64,000 bases of DNA. Origin: Stomorhina lunata. Its lineage: Eukaryota; Arthropoda; Insecta; Diptera; Rhiniidae. The notes beneath the pieces are model-generated. The model saw only the letters and a program-made list of their open reading frames with translations, searched no databases and had not been told where the DNA came from. The stretch covers positions 56,873,775 to 56,937,774 of the forward strand of contig OW121744.1 in assembly GCA_933228675.1 (NCBI GenBank), in the 5' to 3' direction. The translations under genes were made by a program, and so were the position numbers. Shown in pieces: positions 30,899 through 42,666 of the stretch (position 1 is its first letter; each line of letters opens with the position of its first letter).

Positions 30899-32620
30899 CA
30901 CGTATGTGATGAAAATCGGTCGATTTAAAAAGTAAATCGTTTTTTGAAATCGACAAGTGTGTGATAGATTTCGATCGATTTCATATTCCACTTTTGTTTC
31001 ATTCCACAATAATTCTTATAAATACAACTCTGATTATCTTTAAAATGCAACTCTTCAACAGTCAACAGTGAAAAAGTTTTTAAGGAAAAGTAAACATTTT
31101 TTGGAAATAAGATTCAAATGGCTTTAATTGCAGCAATTTCTTTAATTTTCTTTGAGGAAAATATTGAAAATATAGGACGTAAGTATTTGAGGGACAAATC
31201 AGATCCTTCTGCCTTCTTAAGATTTTTGGCAGAGGGCAGTTTCCAAAGGTCTGTAGGAAACGACAATTTAGTGGTCAAATCACTCCATAAATTTTCAACA
31301 TCTATTTTACTGCATTTGGTAAAGCCTCTGGCTATGTTAGGGTTTGCAGTTCGGTTTTAACCGAAACCGAAACCTCGGTTTTTATGCCTCAAAACCGAAA
31401 CCGAAAACCGTAGAAAAAACCGCGGTTTTAGCTATTTATTTTTCATAATTTTTTGTTGATATTATTAAGAAATAACATTAGCTTATCATAAATTTGCACG
31501 TAATTTGTCTATTTAATGAAGTAGAAGAATGAAACAAGCAAAAGGTGTTTACAATGGACGAATGGACAGGTGTAAGTGGAAGACGGTATATAAACCTAAA
31601 TTTTATAACCTGGGCCGTATTTTAGGAACGTGTAATTTCAAGCAAACGCAAGAAACCATTAGACAAAGGCTAATGGAGTTTAATATTTCACTTGATACAA
31701 ACATCGCAGCATGTACTATAGATGGAGCAGCAGCTAATATCAAATTTGTATCTGAAAATCAATTTTGAAGACGGCGACGATAAAACTTTGACTCATTTAA
31801 AACCGATTGCCCATATACATTTAAACCTAAAGGCTGTAAGAAAAACTGTTCGATATTTCAAAAATTCGTCAGTTCGTTATAATATTTTTCAAACAAGCGT
31901 TAAAAAGCATCATAATTGTGAATTAAGATTACTCTTAGATTTCTGCTTCTAAAACAAAGTATTCATGAGAGTTTAGAAATGCTGTCGACCTTAGATTCGA
32001 CTTTGAAATTGTAAATTCTTTAAAATCGTTGCTATTTGTAAAAATTACAATTGAAGCAATTTGTCGCTCGGATGCAAATATTATTCGCGCTAAAGGGGCT
32101 CTGCAAAAAAACAAGACTTATTTAAGAAATCCCTCATATTTAAAAAACCTCAATTATTTTCCTGAATTTTAATATTAAATTATAATATATTTTAATGTAG
32201 TTATCTAAATTTTCCTATAAATTTAAACTGAAATAGTTTTATTTAAAAAACCGAACCGAAACCGGCCGGTTTTGGGTGTTTTAAAACCGAAACCGCGGTT
32301 TCTATGTCTTGATGGCTTTCCATAAATTGAATAAGTGCATCTTCCTGTTCAGGATTTTTATGTTTTTCCCTATAAAGTCAATGAATATAATAATTAAACT
32401 AAAAATACTTACATTTTAATGTCTTCTTTGTAAATTTCGTTGATGTAATCGTTTTCAAAATGGGGTTAAACTGTCATTTACGATATATGTCACATGTCAA
32501 AAACGAAATGGGACAAAGTGGAAAATGAAATCGACACAACAAAACGACAAAAGAAAGCATCATACCTATTTTCGATTTTAGCGATTTTTGCCGCCGAAAT
32601 CGATTTTCATCACATACGTG
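30899..32620 (+). mobile_element. PIF/Harbinger-type element, incomplete, with a hAT relic inside
   Basis: The terminal repeats CACGTATGTGATGAAAATCG (30,899) and its reverse complement (ending 32,620) are flanked by the 3-bp repeat ATT. Plus-strand frame 31,118-31,336 reads FEENIENIGRKYLRDKSDP and then LRFLAEGSFQRSVGNDNLV, the N-terminal part of a HARBI1-like transposase. The catalytic part is missing. On the minus strand a Myb/MADF-like second gene seems to remain as two exons (about 32,470-32,415 and 32,370-32,310; NPEQEDALIQFMESHQD) around a GTAAG...TATAG intron. Divergent transposase and Myb-like genes are usual for this superfamily. Confidence 0.75.
31338..32303 (+). mobile_element. hAT transposase relic with AACCGAAACCG-rich ends
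   Basis: The ends contain AACCGAAACCG and CGCGGTTT runs in inverted arrangement. Plus-strand frames read LGTCNFKQTQETIRQRL and FNISLDTNIAACTIDGAAAN (31,529-31,765), then HHNCELRLLLD (to about 31,945) and ICRSDANIIRAKGAL, blocks in hAT transposase order. Frameshifts and truncation make it inactive. CTATGT on both sides may be part of the target duplication. Confidence 0.65.
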
Positions 32621-32900
32621 ATTAACGCACAATTCGTATCATCATAATTTGCTATCATTGATGTGCATCGCGTATTATATTCAGCTTTTGGCGGTCACCT
32701 CGCAAACGAATGAGAGCCTTAACCACCAGTTTTAGTCCGTCCATAATATTGAACACCAAGCGTTTAGATTATGGTCATGCGGTTCTTTTTTTTGTCGTTT
32801 ATTTTAAAATTAGGGTTTTGGCTTAAATGAGTCTTCGCAGATCAAATGTTTGACTATTAAATGAGTCATTGCCCAGAGGAAATATTCCATGGGCGTTAAA

Positions 32901-34164
32901 TCACGGCGTTTCTAAGTCAATATTTGAATCAAAGTTTCGGACGTCTTCTTTTGAATCAAAGTTTCGGACGTGTTTTTCTAGCTGGGAAGCTTTATTTCCT
33001 ATTTATTCGTTCCCTTATTTATTCGTTCTACGATATTACGAATAATATCGCAGTTACAACAACAACTTATATATTATTTCCATAGAAAATTTACAATTAT
33101 TTCAACAACAACTGCCACTTGTCATCCTTTTTCGGCAGTAGAATCATTTACATAAATTTGGTTACAAGAAAAGAAGAGCCCCAACCAATTTTGATATTTG
33201 GTCATTATTTATTATAAAAAATTTCAAATTAAATATTATATACAATGAATTACCTAAAACTATTATTAAAATTATTAAAACGGAAATTACATAAAACAAT
33301 GTAACATTCATAATAAAGTACTAAATATGTAAGTACTTCTTAGTACAGGTATAGGAACCTACTTCCTTATTAAATTGAATATTCATTGAATTCATTCATT
33401 CATTTCGTCAATTCGTGTCATGTGAACGCAAACATCTGACCCTTTTAAAAGACACGCTGACAAAACGATCAAACGAAAGAAAGAGTTAGGTCAAATTATT
33501 TAATACCCATATACGAGTAATGTATCCTATCCAGTGTATGAGTATCTAAACTACAAATTATTAAAATAGACAATAATAATTGAAGTTCGGAAAAACAAGA
33601 AAAAGTAAAAATTAAATTGAAAACCACAAGTATCGATAGCATGAAACGCATGTTGTGTCCAATGTTTAACCAACAAATGATACGCCTACTTTTTATATAA
33701 TTTCTCAGTTTTTCTTTATTCACATTTTTCAAAATAACTAGCGTTTGTTAATCTATTTCTCTATCCTTTACTTTGTTATTTCTTTCTGTAGAACGTAATT
33801 GTCTCATTAAGTTCTGTGTGTAAGTTGGTCGTTGATTTGTACCTGCTGTTGTATGTCAAATATAACTCGTAATCGTATTCGCACGTACTTAGACAATAAT
33901 TGCCTTTAGTTTGTCAGGCATGAACAGTTGGCACGATTTTGTTGACAATAAATGAAAAAGTACCTTAAAATTTGCTATCATATAGATATCAAAATCTCAA
34001 AAACAAGATGATAGTCTTTGAAATTCCGTTCCAGTGACGTCCGATTTTATTGAAATATAAGTGCATATGCATGTATATCATTAAGCACAAAATTATTGAG
34101 TAAGAAAGTTACAAAGTTGATAAATTTAAAAATATAGGGTGTTTTTTAGCGTAGCACAAATTTA
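32901..34164. other. AT-rich intergenic DNA
   Basis: No gene is recognised. A 23-bp tandem pair around GAATCAAAGTTTCGGACGT lies at about 32,925-32,970. Confidence 0.4.
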
Positions 34165-34571
34165 ACAGACCAACCTAAATAAGAGCGTCGAGAGTTAAGA
34201 TATTTTATGTCTAGCGTAAACGCTAAAGTGCCAAACCTAAACAAGAACGTTAACGCTTTGTTAGCAGTGACATTTAAAATAAAATAAATAAATAATTTGA
34301 AAACACATTTTTTAAATGATTTCAAATATCAGTTTTATTATTCAAAATATCACCTTTATTTTTTTTTAAATTTAAATAAGAATAATAATTTTTATTATCA
34401 GTCTAATTTTCATTTGCAGCCAACTTCACTACCAACGATTTGTCCAAATCGGATTATCCAACGGAGAAGAGTTGCCGCTGTGTTGTTTTGGTTTGCTTCA
34501 TACAAATTGTATGTACATGAGACATTTTGACATTTAAACAACGCTCAACGCCCTTATTTAGGTTGGTCTGT
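34165..34571. mobile_element. MITE-like element M4, ACAGACCAACC ends
   Basis: The terminal inverted repeat ACAGACCAACCTAAATAAG is perfect for 19 bp at both ends and continues with mismatches (GCGTCGAGAG/GCGTTGAGCG). The length is 407 bp. The plus-strand frame at 34,297-34,530 has no known domain. The right end is shared with the 340-bp tandem repeat that follows. Confidence 0.8.
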
Positions 34572-35213
34572 AAATCATAATCAGCCCAATTTTAAATATT
34601 CCCAGGGAAATGAGTTCCCCGAGAATTTTTTTCTAAGAAACAAATCCTAATATTCTCGTTAATCGGAATTTTAGTTCTTCGAAGTCAGCTGTTTTTGATC
34701 AGCAGATTTTTCGCACAAAAATTTTAGAGCATTTTACAAAAAAAAAAAAAAAAATTGAAAAGTGAAAATATTAAAATAAATATAGCACTAGTTTTAAATG
34801 TTTAGCGTTTCGGATGGTAGCTGAAGCTGACAGACAACAATTGGACCGAAAGGAAAGTCTAGCAAGAAGAACATTGCGGCATGCCAGCAATCCTTATTTA
34901 GGTTGGTCTGTAAATCATAATCAGCCCAATTCTAAATATTCCCAGGGAAATGAGTTCCCTGAGATTTTTTTCCTAAGAAACAAATCCTCCTATTCTCGTT
35001 AATCGGAATTTCTGTTTTTCGAAGTCAGCTGTTTTTGATCAGCTGATTTTTCACCCAAAAATTTTATAGCAACAACTTTGAAAAGTAAAAATATTTAAAT
35101 AAATAAAGCACTAGTTTAAAAGTTTGGCATTTCGGATGGTAGCTGAAGCTGAAAGACAGCAATTGGACCAAAAGGAAAGTCTTGCAAAAAGAACATTGCT
35201 GATGCCAGCAATC
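34552..35213 (+). repeat. 340-bp tandem duplication containing a Harbinger N-terminus
   Basis: Copies at 34,552-34,891 and 34,892-35,213 both start CTTATTTAGGTTGGTCTG, inside the right repeat of M4. They include MVAEAxRQQLDxKESLAxRT (plus strand), which resembles the first residues of a Harbinger-type transposase. The second copy continues into the rest of that gene, the first does not. Divergence is about 10% by eye, so the event is old. Confidence 0.8.
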
Positions 35214-35660
35214 CACTTGAGTTTCTCCAAACTCTGTAAGTATTTCAGGAAACTATTACCATTTTTCCTAATGATTTTACTTTTAAGATTTGAAAAAGCC
35301 GGCATTCAAATATTTGTTGGATGTGTTAACGGCTCATATTCAAACGAAGCGTAAGTTGTTTGGTATATCACCTTTAGTAGAATTGAGCGCATATATGTTT
35401 CTTTGCCGTAGGTGGCCACTAAACGGCTATAGGAAAAGACTGCGACGTGTCTCTTGCTCAATGAAGTTAAACAAAATTCTGACAGAGGTCATAAATATAT
35501 TTAAAGAAAATTTCTGTCCAAACTGAATAGCTTTTTGCAGAACAGAGGAAGAAAAACGAAAAATTTTTTTTAAGCATGGTTTCCCAGTATCATAGGACCC
35601 GTCGATAGAACACATAATGTCATTGCTCCATCCATTATTAAACACTTATAATAAAATATT
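35124..35660 (+). pseudogene. Harbinger-type transposase relic
   Basis: Starting at MAFRMVAEAERQQLDQKESL, the plus strand reads through several frames: RFEKAGIQIFVG, SCSMKLNKILTEVINIFKEN, then after a stop IAFCRTEEEKRKIFFKHGFP and DPSIEHIMSLLHP. The last is a corrupted form of the GFPGVIGCIDGTHI catalytic block. Small introns may separate some pieces (GTAAG at 35,236 and 35,351; TTTTAAG and GTAG acceptors before the next blocks), but stops in the last part indicate decay. Confidence 0.65.
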
Positions 35661-35739
35661 AAGGGCTACTTCAACTTAAACGCAATGCGTTTAAGTTATT
35701 TTTTCATCACGTCAAATTATTTTTTCATCACTCGAGAAC

Positions 35740-36110
35740 CCTTGCCGTCATCATCCTAAATAGCCATAAAGCTATTCGTATGGGGAAAATGGTCCTGTGG
35801 CTCCGTATGTACATATTTTATTGAATACATTTTTTCGTGTAGCGTGTTGCTGATTGTTCCCATAGGGATATTTGACAAAACCTTCTCACTTATCTTTTTA
35901 AAGTTTTGCTCTCCTAACGAATTTTGGGCTTGTTTCCAACTCTCTTGATTAATTGTTCCTCTGATGGTGTTACCCAACGCTGAGTCGTTTTATATCTCAC
36001 GCCGAGGGAAGCTGCTAGTTCCGACCAATTGTTGCCCCTATTTGCAGCTTCCACTAGCCGGCTGCGGTCTGGGGACCGTGGTTGTTATTTTTTGCTTCAA
36101 CGATTTCATC
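35740..36110 (-). pseudogene. Tc1/mariner-type helix-turn-helix fragment
   Basis: Minus strand from about 36,110: PQTADRLVEAANRGNNWSEL, ASLGVRYKTTQRWV, then in another frame LSNIPMGTISNTLHEKM and YVHTEP. This is the order of the DNA-binding half of IS630/Tc1-type transposases. No catalytic part follows; the sequence abuts the Harbinger relic tail to tail. Confidence 0.55.
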
Positions 36111-36801
36111 ATCTAAATTTGTATAATAATAATGATTTATTATAATAATAATTATTACTGCTTACCTACTTCTTACTGTAGCTCTGCACAGGGGACACTG
36201 TAAGTTTCTATTTGACCCACATTTTTCATGGAACAGATGGAACAATAAGGCAACAAAAGTCGGACGTCGCCTTATGATCATCTAGCACAGGTATCTTTAA
36301 GTTCCATGTAAAATAAATTAATTAAAATATTCTTATTGTTTTGTAAAGCTCCAGATGGCGGACTATGGCTTTAAATATCGTCCACATCTAAAAAAACAAT
36401 AGCAACATTTTTTACTTTCAAATTATTTAAATTAACAAAACTTACCAAAATCTTCTAGAAATTCTCATTGTATACAAAAGGATTCAAAATCTTGTCGTGT
36501 CTTGGACTTTGTTATAATGTTCTTCTTGAATATTTTTGAGATTCTGCACAGGTGTGAATAAATAGTTCGTGCATTTGTAACCGCCATCCCCTATTAACCG
36601 ACCTTTAAATTAACCTTCCTCAAATCTTTCTTTTATTTTACTTTCGTTGAATATCCGGGAATCATGCGTTCTTCCTCTCCAACAGGCAATAGTATCTGTT
36701 ATTTTTGAAGAAGCGTCACAAACAACGTATTTAATTTTAAGATAACTATAAAAAGTTCTTGAAGATATACATAGTTTTAGTTAAATTTAGGCATAGCGGC
36801 A

Positions 36802-36990
36802 TTATTTGCCACCAACGGCTTTCATACAAATATGGGTGCAATCAGTAGATCCAATAACATTTTTAAATCCACAAATTTCTTTGAATTTTCCCATTGCGAC
36901 AATTTGTTCTTCCACAAATGTTGGCATTTTAATAAAATCCTTAACCTTTTTAGCAAAAGCCTCAGCACCTTTAACGCATATTCGGCTCAT
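36802..36990 (-). pseudogene. Harbinger-type transposase fragment (catalytic block)
   Basis: The minus-strand frame reads SRICVKGAEAFAKKVKDFIK, then FVEEQIVAMGKFKEICGFKN and VIGSTDCTHICMKAVGG. GFKNVIGSTDCTHI corresponds to the GFPGVIGCIDGTHI catalytic region of HARBI1-like proteins and keeps the Asp. It is truncated on both sides; 36,130-36,800 upstream on the plus strand holds nothing else that I recognise. Confidence 0.7.
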
Positions 36991-37019
36991 GGTAGACTAA
37001 TTTTGGTGGTGGTCCAGAT

Positions 37020-37720
37020 ATTTTAAGATCTCCGGAGGTTGTTTAGTATTCCAAAAACTTGCTTTGCTCTGCGTAACCTATTTTGAATGTCTTCTCTGCT
37101 GCCTCCGAAAGTTTCAACTTCATCAATTGATTGACCAGCAAGATAAAATTTGGCGTCATTTAGTGAGTTAATTCGCATTGACTTGGTTTTCTGGATGTTA
37201 ATCTGAAGACCAGCTAGAGAAACACGGGTTTGGAGTTGGATTGCATGCTTGAGAATCGATAAGAGAACAGACACACGTCGGCGAAATCGATGTCATCTAG
37301 TCTATCGTGAAGACCCCACGAGATACCCTGTTGCCCAGTTATCGAAATACTCAATATAACATGAACTATATTAAATAGCAGTGGGGACAACACACATGCC
37401 TGACGGACTCCTACCTCCACACTAATGGGCTTGCTCTGACAACCTTCATGGAGAATACAGCAGAACGCGTCGTATGATCTTCTCGGGGGCTCTTTTACAT
37501 CTTAAAGCTTCACAAATAGCGCTGTGCACTAATGTGTCAAATGCACGTTTAAAATCAACAAACAATAGGAAATGGGGAGATCGCCATTCAACCGATTGTT
37601 GCACAATAACCCTAGCTATTTCCTTCGTGAGTCGATATAGGTCCTTGGATCAACCCGTTTCGCTAGCCATTTGGTTTTCTTTCTTGGACATAATTGCGGC
37701 CCCAAAATCTTAGTGCTGAT
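37020..37720 (-). mobile_element. LINE reverse-transcriptase fragment
   Basis: Minus strand: EVGVRQACVLSPLLFNIV (GVRQGCVLSP motif), DRLDDIDFADVCLFS (FADD motif with one Asp lost), then ISLAGLQINIQKTKSM-like and ETFGGSREDIQNRLRRAKQV, FGILNNLRRS. This is the second half of a non-LTR reverse transcriptase, similar in order to the RTE-like copies nearby but a different, older subfamily. It has several frameshifts. Confidence 0.75.
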
Positions 37721-38939
37721 TGGACTTGCCTTCCTTGTAGCCTTCCTTTTTTGTTCCTTTTCCTTTAAGGTCGGCTTGCACTTATTTTCTTCTTTTTTTT
37801 GTGAATCTTCTTAGGGCTATTTCGGATTCTAAGATAATCTAAAAGGTCCAATGTTTCTATTTTATTAATTTTTCATTTTTTTCCCACAATTTAAATCAAT
37901 TTTATATTTTTTTAAATTCACGAACGATTTTATTCTTGTTGTTTTCCTTTGTTTACAAACAAAAAAAATACACTAATCAGCTGTTCACAGAAGATGGTAA
38001 GTAAATAGTAACTCGCAACAACCTAAAATGTACAATTTGTATGAATTTGGTACCATTTGTAATTAATAATTTCCCTTCTCTAGTTTTTGTTTATGTAATG
38101 GCATTATGGCAATATGTCCTTGTTTGCTATTGGGCTGGAATAAATGTCACACGATAGTTCGTTAAAGGGTAAGCTTTTGTAGTTAGTTTGAACCCTGTTA
38201 AATGGGTTTAATTGAATGGTATATAATTAATGCACTGGGAAGCCGATTGTTTACATATAATATTTTTCAATTGCCAGTTAATTATAAGTTGGTCAATAGT
38301 TTGAACAATTTTATAAATAATCAAGCAGAACGTAACGATTATAAGTATATAGTACTTACATACCTGAAGAGTATTTTTAAAAGTTTATATACATAATATA
38401 ATAAATTTTATTAAATTATACAAAGTTAAAAGAAATATTTCGAATTCAGATACACAAAACATCCAGTTTTTTTCCTTTTGATTCCAATAATCGAAATATT
38501 GGATCGATTTCAGAACTCATTCTTAATTTTTTGAAAATTTTGTTTAACAAATATTTATTAGAATATAAAAGAGAATTTTAACCTCTTTCTTTCTCGGGTC
38601 AAACTTCAAAATTTGTATTTTAAATTTTTCATAGTAAAATCACAGAATTTTATTAATTTTGTAGCGAATTTCGACAAACAAGTAAGTACCAGGATTATGT
38701 TATTTATAAAAAAAAAACTTTAACCTTAAACAGATATTGGAACTAAAATGATCCAATTTTTTTTCTTAAAATCACTTTTCTTTAGTCGACAAAAAAGCAA
38801 TCCCGGAAAAGAGAGGATTGATCTCATAAAATTTCGTGGTACTAGGTCCATAATTTTTTTGAAGTAGTTTTGATATCCTTCCTCTAACTGAGGTCTATTT
38901 TTTACTTTCGACAAAAATCTAAAGTATTGCCCTTGATAT
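37721..38939. other. AT-rich intergenic DNA
   Basis: No gene, RNA or inverted-repeat element was recognised. The frames at 38,202-38,396 (plus) and 38,914-38,726 (minus) look like chance. Confidence 0.35.
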
Positions 38940-40440
38940 AAAGGTCCAACCTGCTCTAAGCCAAGATCATCAAGTGCTGGCTATGGAAGAAGGGGAAACT
39001 GTAAAGTTAGACGATTTCGCTGGGAAATCAGTTGAACCTTCTACCTCTTCAAGATTAAAATCAGGATTTGATAAGTAAGTAATCGATGTACCTGCATCAG
39101 TAAGGCTGATGTTATAAATACAGAGTTTGAATGGGAAACTGAAAAGTCGGTCCAACCCACTCGCAAATCAGTCAATTTTCTCTTCCTTTAAGTTTTGAAT
39201 CAGGAAGTAACGATGAAAGCTTTGTTTTGAAAGTTCAATATCAAGATCTGTGTGGGTTGAAGTTTTGAAAAAAACTTTTAAGAGGAAACTAAAAAGTTAG
39301 GACAATGCGCTCGCAAATCAATAAACGCTTCTTTGACATTAAATTTCAAATCCGGTATTGAAAAAGTAAATAGTTTTTGTGGTAAAAAGCTGCTAGTAGT
39401 GCAGTTAGACCTACACTTTGTAAAGCGGATTCGCGAGAACAAGGATTATGAACTCAAGGTCTCCAACAAGGGCGACAAGGTGAGAACCTGCATCCTAGCT
39501 AAGAATGCACTAAGCCTCTTGTCATCCTTGACTCCCAGTGGAGCATAGGGCCTCAAACTAAACTTATGTTTACTTAACTCTTACAGTTGTGGAGATGTAA
39601 TAGTTGTCACTAGCGAAGCCACGGGCAAAAACCTCCTCACTGTGGCTTCAGCTTATTTTTCGTATGAAGCAAAGAACCCTTCAAGTAGCGATGTTAGGAG
39701 TTTGGTAGAGTCCATGAAAAACACCACTTTTATCATGCAATGCGCATCACTACCAGTGGTGTAGCAGCAACATAAATTAGCGCTCTGAGTCAGATATTGA
39801 TTTTATTACTAACAACCAACTTATGATCTGTAATAAGGGGGCGAGTTTCCCCCTATTATAGATGAACTTTTAGGACAAGAGATAGGATAGTCATAGACAT
39901 AACACTAACAAACGCTAAAGACAATCTTATTGAGAACTGGAAGGTATTAAGTGTTCCTTCACTTGATTTTTTTTTTGCAGCCAATTTTAAGAAATTCAAA
40001 CCGAACCCCTATAGGAATCTCCATTAACCGAATTGGGAGTCCTATAGAAATCCCCGTAAAACGAATAGATAGTCCTTCAGGAGTCTATCGGACACCAGGG
40101 TGCGTAATATCCCTCTAAGGACATATTCTGAGGAGGAAACAGACACAGCACAAATATATGTACCACCGTAAGATGGCTTTTTAATAAACCCAAGCTTACT
40201 CGCAGGGGAGGATTGGTCTAATTATAGAGTGAGTTTCAATTGTTTTAAGAGTGATCTCAAAAAGGCTAAAATGTCAACATGGCTAAACTTTTGCGAGACC
40301 ATTGATACGGTGAATGAGATATCTAGATTTAGGAAAATACTGTCTAAAGACTGATCGGTCCCTGGTTTCTTTCAAAAATCTTATGGCTGATGGACTGAAT
40401 CTGGTCCCGAGACACTCGAGCTTCTTTTCAACACTCATTT
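38940..40440 (+). mobile_element. Decayed LINE 5' half (gag-like end and endonuclease)
   Basis: Plus strand. The end of an ORF1-like segment carries three degenerate modules (38,985, 39,131 and 39,282) of the type ETxKLxxFARKSV...LKSGFxK. It is followed by an endonuclease domain in pieces: KKLLVVQLDLHFVKR, TCILAKNALSLLSSL, VVTSEATGKNLLTVASAYFS (39,333-39,700), CNKGASF, IDITLTNAKDNLIENWKVLS, and an FFQKS.G.WTES..ETLELLFNTHF end. The order fits R1/I-type LINEs. Stops and gaps are frequent. The part from 39,073 on is duplicated at 46,300. Confidence 0.65.
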
Positions 40441-42666
40441 CGCTGGTAACCGGTCGGTATTGGAAGAAGTGCTATACCCCTGTAGTTATTGCAGCCACCC
40501 GTTTTTGGTATTTTGACTAGTATACCTTCATTCCAGGAGGCTGGTAGAGCTTCTTCCCACATTTTAAGCACAAATGGGTGCCACAGTCTCACCGATTCTT
40601 CAAAATCACATAAAAGCTTCTCCGCTGAGATATTGTCATTGCCCGGGGCCTTGTTGGGCTTTTAGTGGCATTCTTCACTTCTTGTATTGTTGGTGGTCTG
40701 TCTTAAATTCTATTGATTAAATTGTCATGGCTGGTTTCATTATGCACTTTCGTCAGTGGTTCCAATCCAATAGGATTGTTTAATGTTGGATGTGTTCCAT
40801 CCAGCGTAGTAATTGTTCATCCAGTGTTGAGAGAAGTGTACAGCTACTAAATACTCAGGATGGGACTGTTAGTGTAGGTAGGTTTGCCACACTACGCCCT
40901 TGATATATTGTATAAGGTCCTGATGTCGCCTTTACTTGTAGGTGACTCAGCATGGCTCGCTTGTTCATCTTTCCAAAGTCTCTTGTGACTCCTTGCAAAC
41001 CTTTTTATTCTGTTGGATAGGTCACGGTATGTTGTACTGAGCACCTCAACATCCACGTTTGTGGAGCTTATGAGGAAAAATAGTACTACCTACAAGTTTC
41101 CTTTCACAGCATAGTTCGGTAAATCTTTTCTCGTTGTAGTTTCTTACTCCGACACCGTGTTTACCAATGTAGTGTTCTAAACCGTTGTTGTTTGCCGTTA
41201 AAGTCGCCCAGTATCATGGTAATATCACAATTATGTAAAAATAGTCTTTGTCGTTTTCAGATTGGATTTCAGTAGGAGTGTAGACATTGATAATTATCAA
41301 ATTTCTAGCTTCAGGATACCATACTATCACCCCTATTATGCTCATCACCCTCCGGGCGAGCGGAGTAAAGAAACACAGTATTTTTGCTCCGAGTTTCCCC
41401 TTGCTCTGTCCATCATGCTTCTTGCAATTTTATAACATAACATTTACGCCTTAGTTGTTCTAACTTTCCAGTTTCGTATAACGTGCGCACTTTAAGCTTT
41501 CCTTCATGCCTAAATTTGGTTTAATAGTCCGACTTTCATTCATCAGGATGTTCTTGCATAGATTAGGCACCTCCAAATCCTTGTGCCAGCTGCCGTAGCA
41601 GGGGGATTTCTCGCATAATTACCCCTTGGAGTAGTATATTCTTTAATGTTGTTTTTTTTCATGTTTAAAACATCGTAAGTGTTGAGTCGATGGATGATGA
41701 GTCCAAAGAAAAGAGTCACGTTTGCAAAGCGAGTCGCTCGATCCGAGACAGACTATAGTTTCGTACTTTACCAAGAACTGGCTCCAAGATAAATCCTTCC
41801 CCCCTTTTACCTAGCGTTTATCGACTTTATGAACGCCTTTGACAGTGTCAACAGAAGCTATCTATGGAAAATTTTAGAAAATCATAACATGTCAACGAAA
41901 ATTCTGAACTCAATTCGGGCAATATACGTGGATTTCAAACTTCGAATCCAACACAAGGGTAAATTTTAAAATTAGTTCGAAGTCACCACTGATGTAAGGC
42001 AAGGATGTATCTTGTCACCGATACTTTTTATCCTTGTCATCGATAATACAATGTACACGGCCTTTAAACAACTCGAGGACTCGGAATATGCTGATGACAT
42101 ATGTCTTCTAAGCCAAAGCTTAGGACACCTACAAGAAAATACTAACTAAATACTGTTCAATCTCGGGCAGCAGGACTGAAAATAAATATTTTCAAGACAA
42201 AGATTATGCCTGGAGGCTATGGCGCAAATCCGTCAACACACATCAATGTGGATAACTAGGTTATTGGCCCCGACGAGGATATTCAATCGCGTATTAACCT
42301 GGCAAAATCTATATTCGGCATTCTCCGAGCTATTTGGAAATATCGGCAAATATCAACAACACAAACAAATGCTTACGGCAAATCCTTAATATATGGTGGC
42401 CGAAACGCATATGAAATGAAGATCTACTTAACGCGACAAATCAAATCCCTGCTTCTATAGAGGTATGTCGACGGAAATGGCGTTGGATGGGCCACACACT
42501 TCGAAGTCCAAATACCGACATTGCTCGACAAGCGATTCGTTGGAATCCACAAAGAAGAGGCCGTCGTGTTGATGCACCTGCTAGAACGTGGAGAAGGTCA
42601 ATTGATGAGGAGCTGCAAGCAAGCAAGCTATTCTTGGAATGACGTATGTCTAGAGATGGGTTTAGA
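39073..42666. repeat. 3.6-kb direct repeat, left copy
   Basis: It matches 46,300-49,885 at a constant offset of 7,227 bp, changing to 7,219 after an 8-bp indel (extra AAGCAAGC near 42,618). By eye I found only about five substitutions (for example GCGACAAGG/GCAACAAGG, GCTACTAAA/GCTTCTAAA, TATGTCT/TATGCCT). The left copy ends with the first 16 bases of a hAT element, TAGAGATGGGTTTAGA, then the intact LINE begins. Confidence 0.93.
40440..42650. mobile_element. RTE-like LINE with inverted 5' part (left copy)
   Basis: From 41,690 back to 40,440 the element reads on the minus strand: 5' leader, endonuclease remnants, [20 protein letters not shown] and GILVKIPKTGG. From about 41,745 it reads on the plus strand: [69 protein letters not shown], then a KWRWMGHTLR-like tail and RRGRRVDAPARTWRRSIDEE. 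The two parts abut with the element's 5' end next to its middle, the arrangement left by twin priming. The frame has stops, but the YADD site is intact. Confidence 0.75.

Larger units (their letters stand above)
30600..32900 (-). pseudogene. Second mariner-type transposase relic, split by a Harbinger element
   Basis: Minus strand. The right part (32,900-32,621) and the left part (30,898-30,600) together preserve, with many frameshifts, blocks like SYKIKLTQKL, a degenerate IIF...AHF region, HVLHE.PLH, and RHVVSTGRCHMN, a corrupted FQQDGATCH region. The order and motifs match the relic at 19,690-22,111, so both probably belong to one family. It is only a host for the nested insertions. Confidence 0.55.

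Noticed and set aside
35236..35420. Short GTAAG...AG introns making the Harbinger relic at 35 kb an intact gene
   Set aside because: Even with splicing, stops remain within the catalytic block (35,523 and after), so the gene is broken.
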